NCBI GenBank assembly: GCA_963693365.1
Contig: CAVNZM010000006.1
Coordinates: 1,488,001-1,552,000, forward strand
Source: Amoebidium appalachense
Taxonomy: Eukaryota; Ichthyosporea
Length of the DNA: 64,000 bases
Direction of reading: 5' to 3'
Below are positions 45,672-63,516 of this stretch, in pieces. The notes beneath the pieces are model-generated. The model was given only the letters and a program-made list of their open reading frames with translations, did not search any database and was not told the origin of the DNA. A program made the translations under genes and the position numbers. Position 1 is the first letter of the stretch; every line of letters starts with the position of its first letter.

Positions 45672-47088
45672 AGGAGGGAGCTACACACCAATCTCGTCAG
45701 CCAGCCTCTTTGAGGCCACACCCAGCTTGAACCTTGCCCACGCCTCAAACTGCTTCTCCTTCTTTGAGTCGTTGTGACTCAGTGCACACATGCCCCCGTT
45801 TGCAGCCCCCTCAGCCGGAGGAGGGCCGGTGGGACCATACATGAGCTGCTCAGTGACAGAGAGGGCAACGTGGTCGGTGGACTTGTAGTGTTCGGAAAGC
45901 TGCCGGCGCCACATCTCTTCCATAAGCGGCACTGTGAATGCTTGGCGGGCACATATGCTGCGGATGTGGGAGGAGAGGGCCTCACCCTGTGCAAACGAGG
46001 CCATAGCCCAGCCAATAACGGTGTAGAGGGACTGCATGACCTCCTTGGCGCGGCCTGGGGGTAATAGTACGTAATGGAAGGGTTAGACTATTTTATCATC
46101 AGTTTATAGGTGTGTGAATAGAGCCTCTGCAGGGGGTTGTGGATTAGAGAAGGGAGAGGCTGAGCAAGCATTGAGGAACGGAATGTGTAGCAGTGGTGGG
46201 TACCTATGGGTCATAGAAATTGAGAGAAAACGAGCCCCAAGGACGGGGAGGGAAACACTGTGAAGGTGGACTGGTGTGTGTGACAGATGCATTTAGTGTG
46301 TGCGTGTGCGCATATTTAAAAGGGGTAGGTCATTGCGTATTTTCATCCCGGGGGGGGGAGGGGGGTGGGAGCAAAAGGGGGGGGGGGGGGGTGGTGGGGG
46401 GAGGTGGGGGGGGGGGGAGGGGGGAGGGGGGCAGCTAGGGGACCCCGGGGGGGGAGGGGGAGGGGGGGCAGCTAGGGGACCCCGGGGGGGGGGGAGGGGG
46501 GGATTTTAGGTTGCAATTACTGCCGAACACCAGCAAAGAGCTGTTGGATAGGGCGGAGGGGTCATGCGAGCGGGAAGAAGAAGGAGGGGGGAGGTGGGGG
46601 GAGGGGGTTAAGGGAAGGGAGGGTTGCATGTCAGCGAATGTGGGTGTGGGGGACAGAAACATGTGGGAAGTCGTAGAGAGGGGTGGGGAGAGAGGGGGGG
46701 GGAGGGGAGGGATGGGGGGGAAGGTGGGTAAGGGTGGGGGGAGAGGGCGGGAGGAGGGTGGAATTCGGGACTTTCTGAGCTGAAGTGGCTCCTTCTTACC
46801 TGCAGGGGACTTGATAAAGGCCTCGTAGGGGTCTGTAGTCAGCTTGCCACTTGCGTAACTGCCCTTGGCCAGATACTCGAGCGCCTGATTGGATCCCGTC
46901 AGCACTCAGTCCAATAAACGAATGGAGAGCAACCCCTGAACCCGAAAACCTAGGTCCACAAAACGGCGGCGGCGGCGGCGGGGCAGGGGGGGGGGGGGGG
47001 GGGGGGGGGGGCAGCAGGATAAGAATAGGGAAGGTATACATCTCCGACCAAGTTATCACATGTGAGACTAGAATAGGAGGTGGTTCCA

Positions 47089-47124
<36 letters not shown>

Positions 47125-48002
47125 GGGGGGGGGGGGAAGAACGGGGGGGATGTGGGAAAGGGGAGGGAGGGGAGAGGGGGAGGAGGGGATGGGCGATGCA
47201 GTAGGAAACTCTTGTCTTTCAGTAAACGTACGGCACTTGCCGCGTGGGGAGAGGATGGGGAAAGAAAAGACCAACCTAATATCTGTGTGCCCGGTTGGGG
47301 AACCGCTGAGGGGTGGGGGAAAGATGGAGGGGTGGGGGGGAGGGAGAGGGAGTTGAAGGGTGGATTGTCAGAAACGTTTGGAGGGCAGAGAGGTGCTAAC
47401 ACCCTGCAGCTGGGTTGGGAGGGTGGGTGGGGGTTGATCGGGGAGAGGAATCACCAGAGGTTTCACAGCCTCACATAGGTTGGCCATGTTCTCAATGACG
47501 GTATTGGCCCACTCACTACTGAAGGTGCCCTTTGCACGCATGGCCAGCATCTGGCCGTAGATGGTGTACAGCGCAAGGTACTGGTCGGGCTTGAACCCCA
47601 TGGGGTCCAGCGTGAAGAAGAACCCCTGCACAAAACAGACGTCAGGCTGGGGTCAGAGGTCTAATAGGTAGTTGGCCCTGGTTGCCTGACCCAGGCCTAG
47701 GCCGAAATTTCGTGAGGAAAGGGGGGAGGGAGGGGAGGGAGGGGGGGGGCCTGGAAGCGAGAGGGAGGGAAAGAGGGGGGGAGGGGGGGGGGGGGGGGGG
47801 GGGGGGGCTGGAAGTGAGAGAACGAGAGAGAGGGGAAGGGGGGGGGGGGGGAGCTCGGAGAGAGAGATGGTAGGGGGATAGAAATAGAGCGAGACGGGGG
47901 GAGAGGGAGAGAGGGAGAGAAAGCGGGGGGGGGGGGGGGGGGGGGAAAGGAGAGGGGGAAGGGGGGGGGGAAGGAGGGAGGAGGGGGGAGGGGGGGGGGG
48001 GA

Positions 48003-48035
<33 letters not shown>

Positions 48036-48488
48036 CGTGTGTTTGTATGTGGGCATGTGAAGGGCAAAGAAATAGAGGGGCGGCGAGGGTGGTGGGGGGG
48101 GGAGTAGATACGTCACACACCAGCCCACATTTATTTCATGGGTGAACAGTGGAACTTACCAGAAGGGGAGCCAGCTGAGGCTTGATCCTCTCAAAGTGTG
48201 TTGCGTTGATGTACAGGGGCAGGCAGGCGTTCATGGGCTTGCCATCAGGGCCTAGGAGTTGGAAAATACATGTAAGTTTAGTTTGTGTTTGATCTTGTGC
48301 TGTAGCCAGACGTGAGAGCCTATGTAGTGCATTAGGTATTCACTAAACACCATATTGGGTATTTACTAAACACCATGCCCCAGCAAAGCCCCCAAAACTG
48401 GAATCAGCGTACGTGTTATGGGTAGGACACCTTAGTAATCGGCTGCATCCATAACTTTTTCTTTCCATGGTGGAGAAAATCTGCCCCT

Positions 48489-48526
<38 letters not shown>

Positions 48527-50108
48527 GGGGGGGGGGAGGGGGGGGGGGAGGGGGGGGGGGGGGGGGGCGGGGGAGGGGGGCGGGGGGAGGGGAAGGGGGG
48601 GGAGGAGGGGAGGGGGGTAGGGGGGAGGGGGGTCGGCGTTGCTTACCAATAAAGTAGCCAACTTTTCCACCGGTGGTCTGGCTGAACCCACCGTGCACCT
48701 GCTCTGCATCGTTCTGGGTCAAAGCAAACCTGATACTGCAAATGATGGCATCCGAGGTGTACGTGCCCGACAGCACATCCTCCACACGCACCATGCTGGG
48801 GGCATCCACCACGTACTCAGGGCGCTGCACACGCAGGCCAAACATCATGATGTCGCTGGTGCTCTCGGCCATCATCTGATTGGGCGGCAGGGTAAGTGGG
48901 AGGTAGGCTGGTCTGCTGACCGGGCCAGCATGCATGAACATCGGGGATTGACACAACAGTAGGTCCATTGCTCTTGCACACGATTCACTTTGGGTATGCA
49001 TTGTCCATACTGCCTACACCAAACTTTTTAGTCAAGGGTGACTAGTTTAACCTGTTCATACCGGCGAATTTCCCTATAGTCACTTCAGAAACACTGAAAC
49101 AGATACAAAAGTATACGAAATAATGATATTTTCCCTAAACCAATTTAGAAACACATGTAGTTAGACATATACGTGTCGATATTTATGATTTATTTGAGCC
49201 TTTTCTATCGATTTTGAGCCGCAATAAAGTTGTTTAGAGCTGTTTAGCGCTGGCCGGCTGCCGGCCATATCGATTTGTGGCGGCCCGAAGAGGTTAAGTG
49301 CTTTTGTGGGCGGCACGGAAGAGAAGAATGGCTTCCGAATACAAGGATTCTCCGTCATTGTGGTGAGTCAAATACATTACCTCGTACACGGTATCCCCCG
49401 TCAGCACACACTTGTAGTCCATATCACGGAATTGCTTCAGTACATCCTCAGTAACACTCGCCTGCACGATCCTTTTAAGTTAGTAATGTGGATTTTTTTT
49501 TTCTAGTGGTGCCGTGCATTGGAAGGAGAGCAGGGGGGGGGGGGCATTGTACGACAGCAGGGAAAGTGCGTTGATGGGAGAAGCCAACAGGGATAGGGGG
49601 TGGCTAAGAAAGGGAAGGGTAGGTCACAAAGGAGGAGAAGACGTGGGTGGGTGGGTGGGTGGGTAGGTGGGTGGGTGGGTGAGTGGTGGTGGGGGGGGGG
49701 GGGGGAGGCCTGGAGCGAGGGAGGATGGGCAGGGAGGATGGCCAAGCCAGGGGGTAAGGGGGTAGACGGTTTCATGGAGAAAGGTAATGGACTTGCACGT
49801 GCATCAAAAACATGCAACAAACAGCATCCACATGTCATAGGCAGAGGTATACCTTCAGGGTTTCTAGGGTAGACTGGATCTGGGCAAAGTTGGTGGCGTT
49901 GCTGGTGGCACGCATATTCATGGCACGGGCACGGCGTGCCTTGGCAAAGCGGTGGTCATAGCGCATGCTCTGCAGTTGCCCAACCATGTTCTCGGCCTAT
50001 GAAACCGAGGACAGCAAACGGAATTAGTGCTGCTATCACAACAGCAAATCTAGTAGTGCTGCTTGAGGAGAAAATGTTGATGAAGAAACCACCGCACTAG
50101 ACTTTTTT

Positions 50109-50145
<37 letters not shown>

Positions 50146-51105
50146 AGAGAGGAAAGTAGAAAAAAGATACATTCTTGGGGGGGGGGAAGGGAAAGGAAGA
50201 GGAGGAGGGGGCAGGGGGAGGAGGGAGTGCTGGAGGGGGGGGGGAGGGGGGGGGGGGGGGGGAGGGGGGAGGAGGGGGGGAGGCGCGGTGGTTGGAGGAG
50301 CAGTGAAAGTGAACCGAGATAACTGCTGTTTGTAGAAAAGCTGGATGACGCAACCAATGTATTAACTTATCAGCCAGTGGGAAGATCTATTTTTTACGTT
50401 TTTAAGGGGGGAGGGGAGAAGAAAAAATTTTCGTTTATGGAGGAGAGAAAGGGAAAAAAGAGGAAAGAAGAGGGAAGGGTTGGGGGAGAGGGGGGATAGG
50501 TGTGTGTGGGTTGGGGGGGGGGGAAGGGGGGGGAGAGGAGGGTGTTGGGGGTGGGGGGGTGGGAGGGGGGTGGGTCGAAAGGGATTTGAGGCGATGGGCG
50601 AAAGGAGATTACGATGCGATAGTTACACACCGAGACTGTGCCCCGTGCGGCATCAGCAAAGAGCGCGGCATACTTGTCCAGCTGTTGCTGCACGGCCATG
50701 CGCATCTCCCAGGCCTGATCCCGCACTAGCCGGGGAAACCTGTGGTGGTTGTTTGAACAAATTAGTCCATGTTTTCTTTGTGCGTGCAGGTTTTCGATAC
50801 CACAAGTAACTCAACAACGTAATGTTCGTGGACAGCCCACTTTCTCATCCCCTCCCCCCTTCTCCCCCCCCCCCCCCCGTCCCTCCCTCCTCCCTGTCAG
50901 TCTCTCTGCCCGCCTCTTCCCTCGGCTAATCTGCCCTCCCCCCCCCTAATCTCTGCCCTCCTCCTCCCCTTCCTCTTCATCATCTGGATGTTGTTCAACT
51001 GGCAATCATTACAAAAAGGCTTGATGATTGTCAGAAGCGGGAAAGGGCGATGTTTGTGTATGCACTTTTATGTGTTATTTTGTTTGTTTTTTTTGGCAGG
51101 GGGTG

Positions 51106-51140
<35 letters not shown>

Positions 51141-54100
51141 CGTTTATGTGCAGCGGTGCTGCTATGTGTGCGTGTTGCAGGGTGTGTGTGTGTGTGTCCG
51201 GGTGCAGAAACGTTTTCTGGTTTCCTAACATAATGGCTAGGAAGAGGGGCCCGAGCAGGGTGTGTGTGTGCGTGTGAGGAGGGGGGGGGAGGGAGGGGGA
51301 GGGGGGAGGAAAAGATAAGAAGTGGGCAGGAGGGGGACAGGGGGGGAGAGGGGGGGGGGGGGGGGGGAGCGCACTTAGCTGGATTGATGGCAGCGAGGAC
51401 GGCCTGTGCCTGCTTGAGTTCGTTCACGTCTGTTGAGCATCACACCCTCAGCTAGCAGTGCAAGCCAATGGATTTTGAAGCATCAAGATAACAAGATAAC
51501 AAGGGCCTTGGCAAACTTGCTCTTGTATCCTTGCACGTGTGCATATGCATGTGCGTGCACTGGGTGCAAGGCATGCTCATATATATCATGTATGTGGCTG
51601 TGTGCAAGTTAAGCGGTGTGTGCAGATGGGCTGTGATTCAGTGGTTGTTCCTGACTTTTGTGTGGTTATGGACAAAGGTGTGAGCGCACGTGTTTACCCC
51701 AAACCAGTGAAGTGGGTCGGAATTTGAAATTGAGTAAACTGGTGGGTGGTTGATAAATGCACGGAAGGACAAGGTCTGCACGAGCGTGGCCAACATAGTG
51801 GAATCAGAATCAGAGCCTAACATTTGGTGCACGATCTTTCGCCATATGAGAAACACATGCAAGTCCTACCAGAGATCGGCATGGTTTCAACACTCTTGAT
51901 CTCAAACAGCCAATCAGGCTCAGTCCAGGCTACGGCCACATCCAACGGTGTACTTTCGGCCTTCTTGCCACCCACACGGACCTGCACCTTGATGGGTGCC
52001 TTGTTGTCGGGCAGCGTGACTGTGGGTGGCTTCTTGAAGATCCAGTCGACCTGCACACAAGAAAAACACTTTGCTTTAAAGATTGCAACGTTGGTTTACT
52101 TTGCTCAAGTGCTTCTGCGTCCCTACTGCCCCCCCCCTCCCCCCCCCCCCCCCCCCCCTCCCCCCCAACACACACACACACACACAAGCCATCCAAACAC
52201 TTCCTCCATACAACTTGTTGTTCAGACCCCAAGACTCCAATTTATGTAGTACTCAAGTTCACCTTTTTTTCTCTTTTCGCTACACTTTTCCTCTTTTTTT
52301 TCTTTTTCCTTTGTTTCTTCTCCCTCCCCCCCCCCTCCCCCCCCATCCCCCCCTCCCCCCTCTTTGGCATGTTGCATTGAAAGCCTACCTGCAGGGCCCC
52401 ATCAGCCGTCTTCTGTGCATCCACTTCCTCGAATGCACTGCCCTCCACAGCCACAGCCACCGTCTGCACCACATCCAGAAAGTCAAACATCTCTGCAAAG
52501 CTGCCCTCAAGCTGGGTGCCCGTAACGTAGCGGTAGGTACCTGTAAGTCGAAATAAAAGCGTCAAATAGTGTTTCCTCGCAAGGGACCCTGGGCACACGA
52601 AGGCAAAACAGCTTTACCAAAGGAGAATTTAGCCCTATATTGTTCTGATACGGGCGCTCGGCGTTGACTTGTGTCTAAGAGTTCATTACAAGGCCTGGTA
52701 AAGGACGTCACCCCGGGGGGAAGGGGGGGGGGGGGGGGGGAGGGCAAGGGGGGGGGGGGGGGGGGGGGGTCAAGAAGTTGTGATATGACCAAGACTCCAT
52801 AACTAGATGTGGGTGTGGGTAGAACCAACCTTCCATGTTGCCCAGCGAGCGGACGAAGTCAAGTGTCTTCCGATCGTGACCTTGCCCGAACCCAATCGTG
52901 TGTAGGGCTACTTGACGCTTTCCTTTAGCGATCTCTTTACGGATGGTCTCGCCGGTCTGTGAAACACCAATAGGTTAGATCCATCATCATGCAGACCGGG
53001 ATATTAATGCGCTACTGTACCTACCACAACCAATCTTGCATGGGTTTTGAAAACGGGATGTAGTCCCCATTGCAGAGGTTCATCCAGCTATTCAAATACA
53101 ACCTGCTACAGCAAACTGTCAATAGTAACGTAACCAGTGTAATTTGGGCTCAATAATGCACCAAACAATAAGCTGGGATACACATGTTCGAAACCCTCAC
53201 CACCCACCTGCTGGAATTCGTTCACCGACTGCTGCCCATCTGTCATAAATACCACCGACACCGTGCCGTCCTGCTTGGTGTGTGCGCTGATGTGCTCCCA
53301 GAGTGTGGTCAGTGCGGCCTGGAAGCTGGTGCCCCCCTGGGCACGTGCAGCCAACACCTTCTCGACACTTACAACAGCGGCAGCGTGGTCATAGAGAATG
53401 AAAGTGGGCAACTTGCCGGGGCTGGTGGACTGGATGTACTTCACTGCTTCCAAGACCTGATGTACCCAAAAGTAAGTTCACCCTCTTTATAATCATTCTA
53501 CCAGCCAGGATGATGCCCAGCATCACACATGCCTAAAGCATTGTGTCTGTGACAGTCTAAGCCATTCACCCACGTGCACGTGCACGCAACTTGAAGCATT
53601 CCCACGTGTGAATACACATGTTTGTGTAGGTACACGTGCGTGAATGACGTCATAGCCATCGGAGCATGCGCAGGGGCACACCCACTGGGTATGTAGACAG
53701 GCACACAGGCATTCAGATATCTACCTGCCCACGTGCACAAAAGCAAGCACACATTCGGGTAACTCCACACCAACCCATACACCCATGCACGCAGACCACG
53801 CAAGCACAGACACACCCAATATCTAGCACGACGGCCACACGGGCACGTGAACTTGCACGTGCGCTCATCTACACAAAAACATGAGCACTCGTATGCATCC
53901 GATGATTCTGCAATAACATGTGAAATACTTACGCACACAGACACATGCCCCAGCCATGGGTCATTCATTACACACAGACTCGTTCAAATTGTGCTCACTC
54001 GCATGACACCTGGCACCCAAGGAACCACTTGATTTAACACGCACAACGGTTCAAATAAATCATTTCAGGCACACACGACCACATGCAACATTATTAATAA

Positions 54101-54517
54101 CCGGTTCATTTTATTCACAATCTCATCTAACTTTGTCGTGCACGTGTGTTTAACGATATTACGATTGCGTAATTTTGTTAGGCAAATTGACGGTTGGGCC
54201 CTTTTATTAACAGCGGTATCGTACTTCACCTGGATACCAAGCTCAAGGCAGAATTTTTCTGGAGGGAATGATTTCCCGGAGTCATATATAACAATACTGA
54301 ATACGCAGCAGTTAGATACTCCTGGGTATCAACACGCACACACGAGAATATAAACTTGTTCAACACTTGCCTGTTTCCAAGGAGAACCTGCCATGGAACC
54401 GCTGTAGTCGATGACAAAAATGGTTTCCTGTGCCTGAGTGCTCTTCGTGCCGTTGGAAGGGCTGGTGGAGATTTCGAAAAACACCCTTACTAGATTTTCT
54501 CTGATTTGGTAAGACAT
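41418..54517 (-). CDS. VWA-domain protein of unknown function (977 residues, 20 exons)
   Basis: Exons, 5' to 3' on the minus strand: 54517-54371, 53456-53208, 52956-52830, 52540-52389, 52050-51870, 51429-51375, 50739-50631, 49996-49853, 49461-49381, 48875-48647, 48251-48160, 47625-47455, 46884-46800, 46054-45689, 44827-44679, 44322-44121, 43412-43261, 42760-42731, 42217-42128, 41540-41418. All phases agree. Residues about 30-190 form a von Willebrand A domain with a complete metal site: D37-x-S39-x-S41 (DYSGS), T92 (GGTSF) and D122 (MTDGQ). The rest (about 790 residues) is mostly helical with a CVLTGDTVYE motif and a C-terminal GRWGWVYRESDIPNRHGH block; I cannot assign it. There is no signal peptide or membrane span, so it is probably intracellular. 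The end of exon 12 (47455) was chosen by phase. The first intron is GC-AG. MHIYREK upstream is an alternative start (54538). Confidence 0.87.
45019..45205 (+). repeat. Direct repeat of about 65 bp
   Basis: GAAGCTGGCAGG...ATAGACATAGAACAAGTATCA occurs at 45019-45087 and 45142-45205 with few differences, in the intron between exons 14 and 15 of the VWA gene. Confidence 0.85.
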
Positions 54518-55510
54518 TTTCTCCCTGTATATATGCACTACTGTGCAATCACCATGTCTTAATCGTTGTAGTTAAATGTTATTGATGTTTCCCTTCACGG
54601 TTTAACTTGGGTCCTCAAAGGCTTTCTCGCTGGCTAGGCAGCTGATCAACAAGCAGGTGTAGATTCTTAGGTAGCTTACAATAATTTTCCAAGCACCACA
54701 ACGCTATGTATATCGACAATTCAAACGCACGGAAAGAGTAGCAACTGCAAGGGTGACTCTTCCAAAACTCGCTGTGCTCTTTCGGTGTGTAAATTAATCA
54801 GAGTGCGAGCTTTTGGAACAAAAAACCGAAATTTATACCACTTGCCAGTCTGGAGACGGTGCAAAATGATCGCTGATAAACCCCTAGCATTTGCAACTAT
54901 TTTTAGTTCTATAAAGGGTTGATATTTATTTATTTATAGGAAAATTGTGCTAAAATTATATATATATATTCCCTTGACCAGGCACATATATTCAATAAAC
55001 ATTACAATATGTGTAGTTCTGTGCTTGAAGATTTAAGAAGGATTTGCTGCGTTCGTAATTTGCTATTTTTGATTGGATGCAACCCTTGCTTTTTGGATTC
55101 AATTCGAAGTTCCCAGCCATAATGAGCCATTACGTAATCGCTTACGTAATCGTCTGTTGGGATGACTACTGATAACGCCTTCAACTCACTACCGTAGTCT
55201 ACGGTAATGGGCGTACTAAAGGCCTGTTTCAACAACAAGATGGCCGTGTCCTCGAAAAACGTATGGAGTTCATATTCATATAGGTGGCATACAGGTGATA
55301 ATGATGCAAGCTCGCCGGATTACATCAGTACTATGTAGAGGATTTTGTGCCCCCGGGGCCGACCGGTCGTGATCAGTATCTTGGTCGGTCTGTTCGCTCA
55401 GCCCGGAATTTGTTTCTCTGAAGTCGCCATCGGGGCTACATATATGTGCATGCTCGTGGGGAATATGGCTAATATAGATAGGTTGCCTCCTCTGCAGCTG
55501 GAGGTGGAGG

Positions 55511-55653
55511 TTTTAAGCTCAGCATTAGCATTCCAACATGACATTGTGCACGCTTTTATAAATTGATGAGGCCATGTCAGACGTCCGCTTTCTCGTTGTA
55601 TGGTGGATAGGACATATTGAGGCCACATGTGGCTACTAATGCTGAGCTTAAAA
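55511..55653. repeat. 18-bp perfect inverted repeat
   Basis: TTTTAAGCTCAGCATTAG (55511-55528) is the exact reverse complement of 55636-55653, with a 107-bp loop of ordinary sequence. It could be a small foldback element or an RNA hairpin. No other copy was noticed in the window. Confidence 0.8.
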
Positions 55654-55894
55654 TACTATTTTGTCCTTATTTATTATTATTATTATTTTTTGGGGGGTGA
55701 GGGGGGGAGGGAGGGGGACAGAGGTGGGGAGGATGGGGGGGAGGGGGGGGGGGGGGAGGGGGCAGGGGGAGAGGGGACGGGGGGGGGGGGGGGGCGGTTT
55801 TGAATGGAACAAGCCGTATCCAACCCCCCCCCCCCCCTCCCCCCCCCCTCCCCTCCCTTCCTCAGAGAGAGGGAGAGGGAGGGGCGAGGGGAGA

Positions 55895-55936
<42 letters not shown>

Positions 55937-56094
55937 TCTGAGACAGACAGAAAGAGAGAGAAGGAGGGCCCTGTGGGAAAGAGAAATAACCAGAAAGAGG
56001 CAGATAGAGGGAGATGGGGGGCCTGACACTCGGGCGGAGAGGCAGAGAGAGACAGACAGACACACACACACACAGGGGGAGGGAGAGAGAGAGG

Positions 56095-57423
<1,329 letters not shown>

Positions 57424-57657
57424 AGAGGGAGGGAGAGAGAGAGCTCTCTGAGAGAGAAAGAGACAGATTTTTTTCTTTCTCTTTTTTTTCCCGTTTTGTT
57501 CCCGGAGTACCCCTAGGGGCCCTCAGGGGGAACTACCGTCTTCCACCCAGCACCGACAGTACTCTAGCTAGAGTGCTACGATGCTATTAGCTAAAACTAA
57601 CACACCTATAACAGTCCTAACTATATGTACACACTTTGCCCAGGGTATCAACCCCAG

Positions 57658-57950
57658 CCACGCCGGAGAGAGAGAGACAGAGAGAGAGGGCCACGCCGGA
57701 GAGAGAGAGACAGAGAGAGAGGGAGTCTCAGAGAGAGAGAGGGGGGGGGGGGGGGGGGATTACGAGAGAGAGGGAGAGAGAGAGCCGAGAAGAGAGAGAG
57801 GGGGGGGGGGAGGAGGGAGAGAGAGAGAGGGGGGAGGAGGAGAAGGGGAGGGGGGGGGAAGGAGAGAGGGAGCTCGAGGAAGGGAGGGAGGGAGAAAGGT
57901 AGGGAGGGAAGGAGGAAGGAGAGTGGGAGAGAGGAAGATAGAGCGCGAGA
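57658..57950 (+). repeat. GA-rich minisatellite and polypurine tract
   Basis: A 33-bp unit starting CCACGCCGGAGAG is present twice in tandem (57658-57722), followed by about 230 bp of A/G-only sequence. Confidence 0.8.
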
Positions 57951-58384
57951 GAGACCCCATTAAAACTGTACAGAATCAACAAGAAGAATTAAGAACCGCC
58001 ATCAATATTACTTTTATCCAGGCCACACGTGGTCTCAAGCTCATGGCTTTTTGTTTATCAAACACTGTCGGTGTCCATGCTCAGCGTGCAATTGACGTCA
58101 CAGACCATGCATGAGTCACTGTTTATTTATCATGATCAAGCAGTGAGGCGGCCCACGCCTGCACCCTGATTTTTCCACGTACGCACATACAGACACCTCC
58201 AGTTCTAGAAGAGAGATGGCATCATGTCTTGTAAATGTGGCATTGCAAAATCATGTACTGTTTTATTAGGGATGGACACATATATCTGACGTATTACACA
58301 TGGCACACACAAGGTGCATGCGCAGGCACTTTTTCTTTTGTCAATCTGACTGCGCGCTTTGGGAGAATCTGAAAGAACGGTCCA

Positions 58385-58903
58385 CCAATAAAGCTTTTTA
58401 TCCAATCATAACTAATTACTGCTTTTAGGTTAACCAATCCCTTGCAACGCAACCGATGAAAAGCACCCAATAGCCAATAAGATAAGTAGTCGTCCAATCA
58501 TGTATAGCTGCGCTGATTTTGTGATAGATCTTCAATGAAAAGGGGCCAGACACCGGTGAACCACAGGCACCACCAGGGCAGCAGTGACTGGCTGCACCGC
58601 GTAGGGTGTTCATAGGGTGTGAGGAGTTGCGTCCTAGCTGTCATAAGAAGCTTGCGCTGGCTAACACAAGATAGCAAGAACTCGCTAACTTAAGCGTTTC
58701 TTTTTAAGCGAATTCTGCACGCGAGAGATTAGGCCCGGCCCTTTGAGGCATATGATTGATGATATGCGGCCACCCTCAGGTTCAGCCTCAGAGCCTGCAG
58801 TCCAATAAGCGAAGGCGTCTACATCAGCCAAAACGCCGAATAGGTCTTTGAATTTTGATTGGAGATCTACCATTGACGTCAATGGGCTTTGCGAGGTTAT
58901 AAA
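58385..58903 (+). promoter_or_regulatory. CCAAT cluster, CRE and TATA box upstream of the Kazal gene
   Basis: Six CCAAT boxes lie within 114 bp (58385, 58402, 58434, 58467, 58474, 58494), with another at 58802 and ATTGG at 58858. A perfect palindrome ATTGACGTCAAT (58872-58883) contains the CRE core TGACGTCA. TATAAA lies at 58898-58903, 67 bp before the start codon. A second TGACGTCA is at 58093-58100. Spacing and order suit a regulated RNA polymerase II promoter. Confidence 0.6.
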
Positions 58904-58969
58904 TTTAATTAAATATGGCCACTTTCCCGTCACACCATCACAGTGCCACGGTCAAATGTTACAGCTACC

Positions 58970-62959
<3,990 letters not shown>

Positions 62960-63458
62960 ATAATATGTGAAATATGATAATGTATTTGATTGCTGATGAC
63001 GAGTTATGAGGAGTGAAATGGTGTTGATTTGTATACATACCAGCGGTGGTTGTGTGGGTTTGATATATTTGTGAATGTGATTGTAGGATTAATGATAGAT
63101 GTTTTCAATGATGAAATGCCTAAACTGGCGTGGAAAGGTGTAGACACCAAACCGCACCGAGGTGTTGTTTAATGTACGAATATTGAATACCACGGCCTAT
63201 TGTATAGCCCTCCATGTATATAATTGTGAAGTCTTTTGTAAATAGCTGGATTCTGTATATATCTGAAGTAGACTAATGCTAATGTGTTCTGTTATGATTC
63301 ATGGGCTTGCTCGGCAACCCGAAGATAAATACAATAAGCCGGCACCGGCAGTCACTTTGATATTACACAGATGCCTCCCTCGCCCCCCTCCCCCCCCCCC
63401 CTCCCCCCTCTCCCCCTCCCTTCCCCCTTCCTTCTCCGTCCTCCTTTCCTCTCCATCT

Positions 63459-63516
<58 letters not shown>

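Noticed and set aside
49381-49461. Hint/intein-like domain suggested by CVLTGDTVYE in the VWA protein
   Set aside because: Only the short start motif is reminiscent. No other Hint block or terminal His-Asn-type motif follows.
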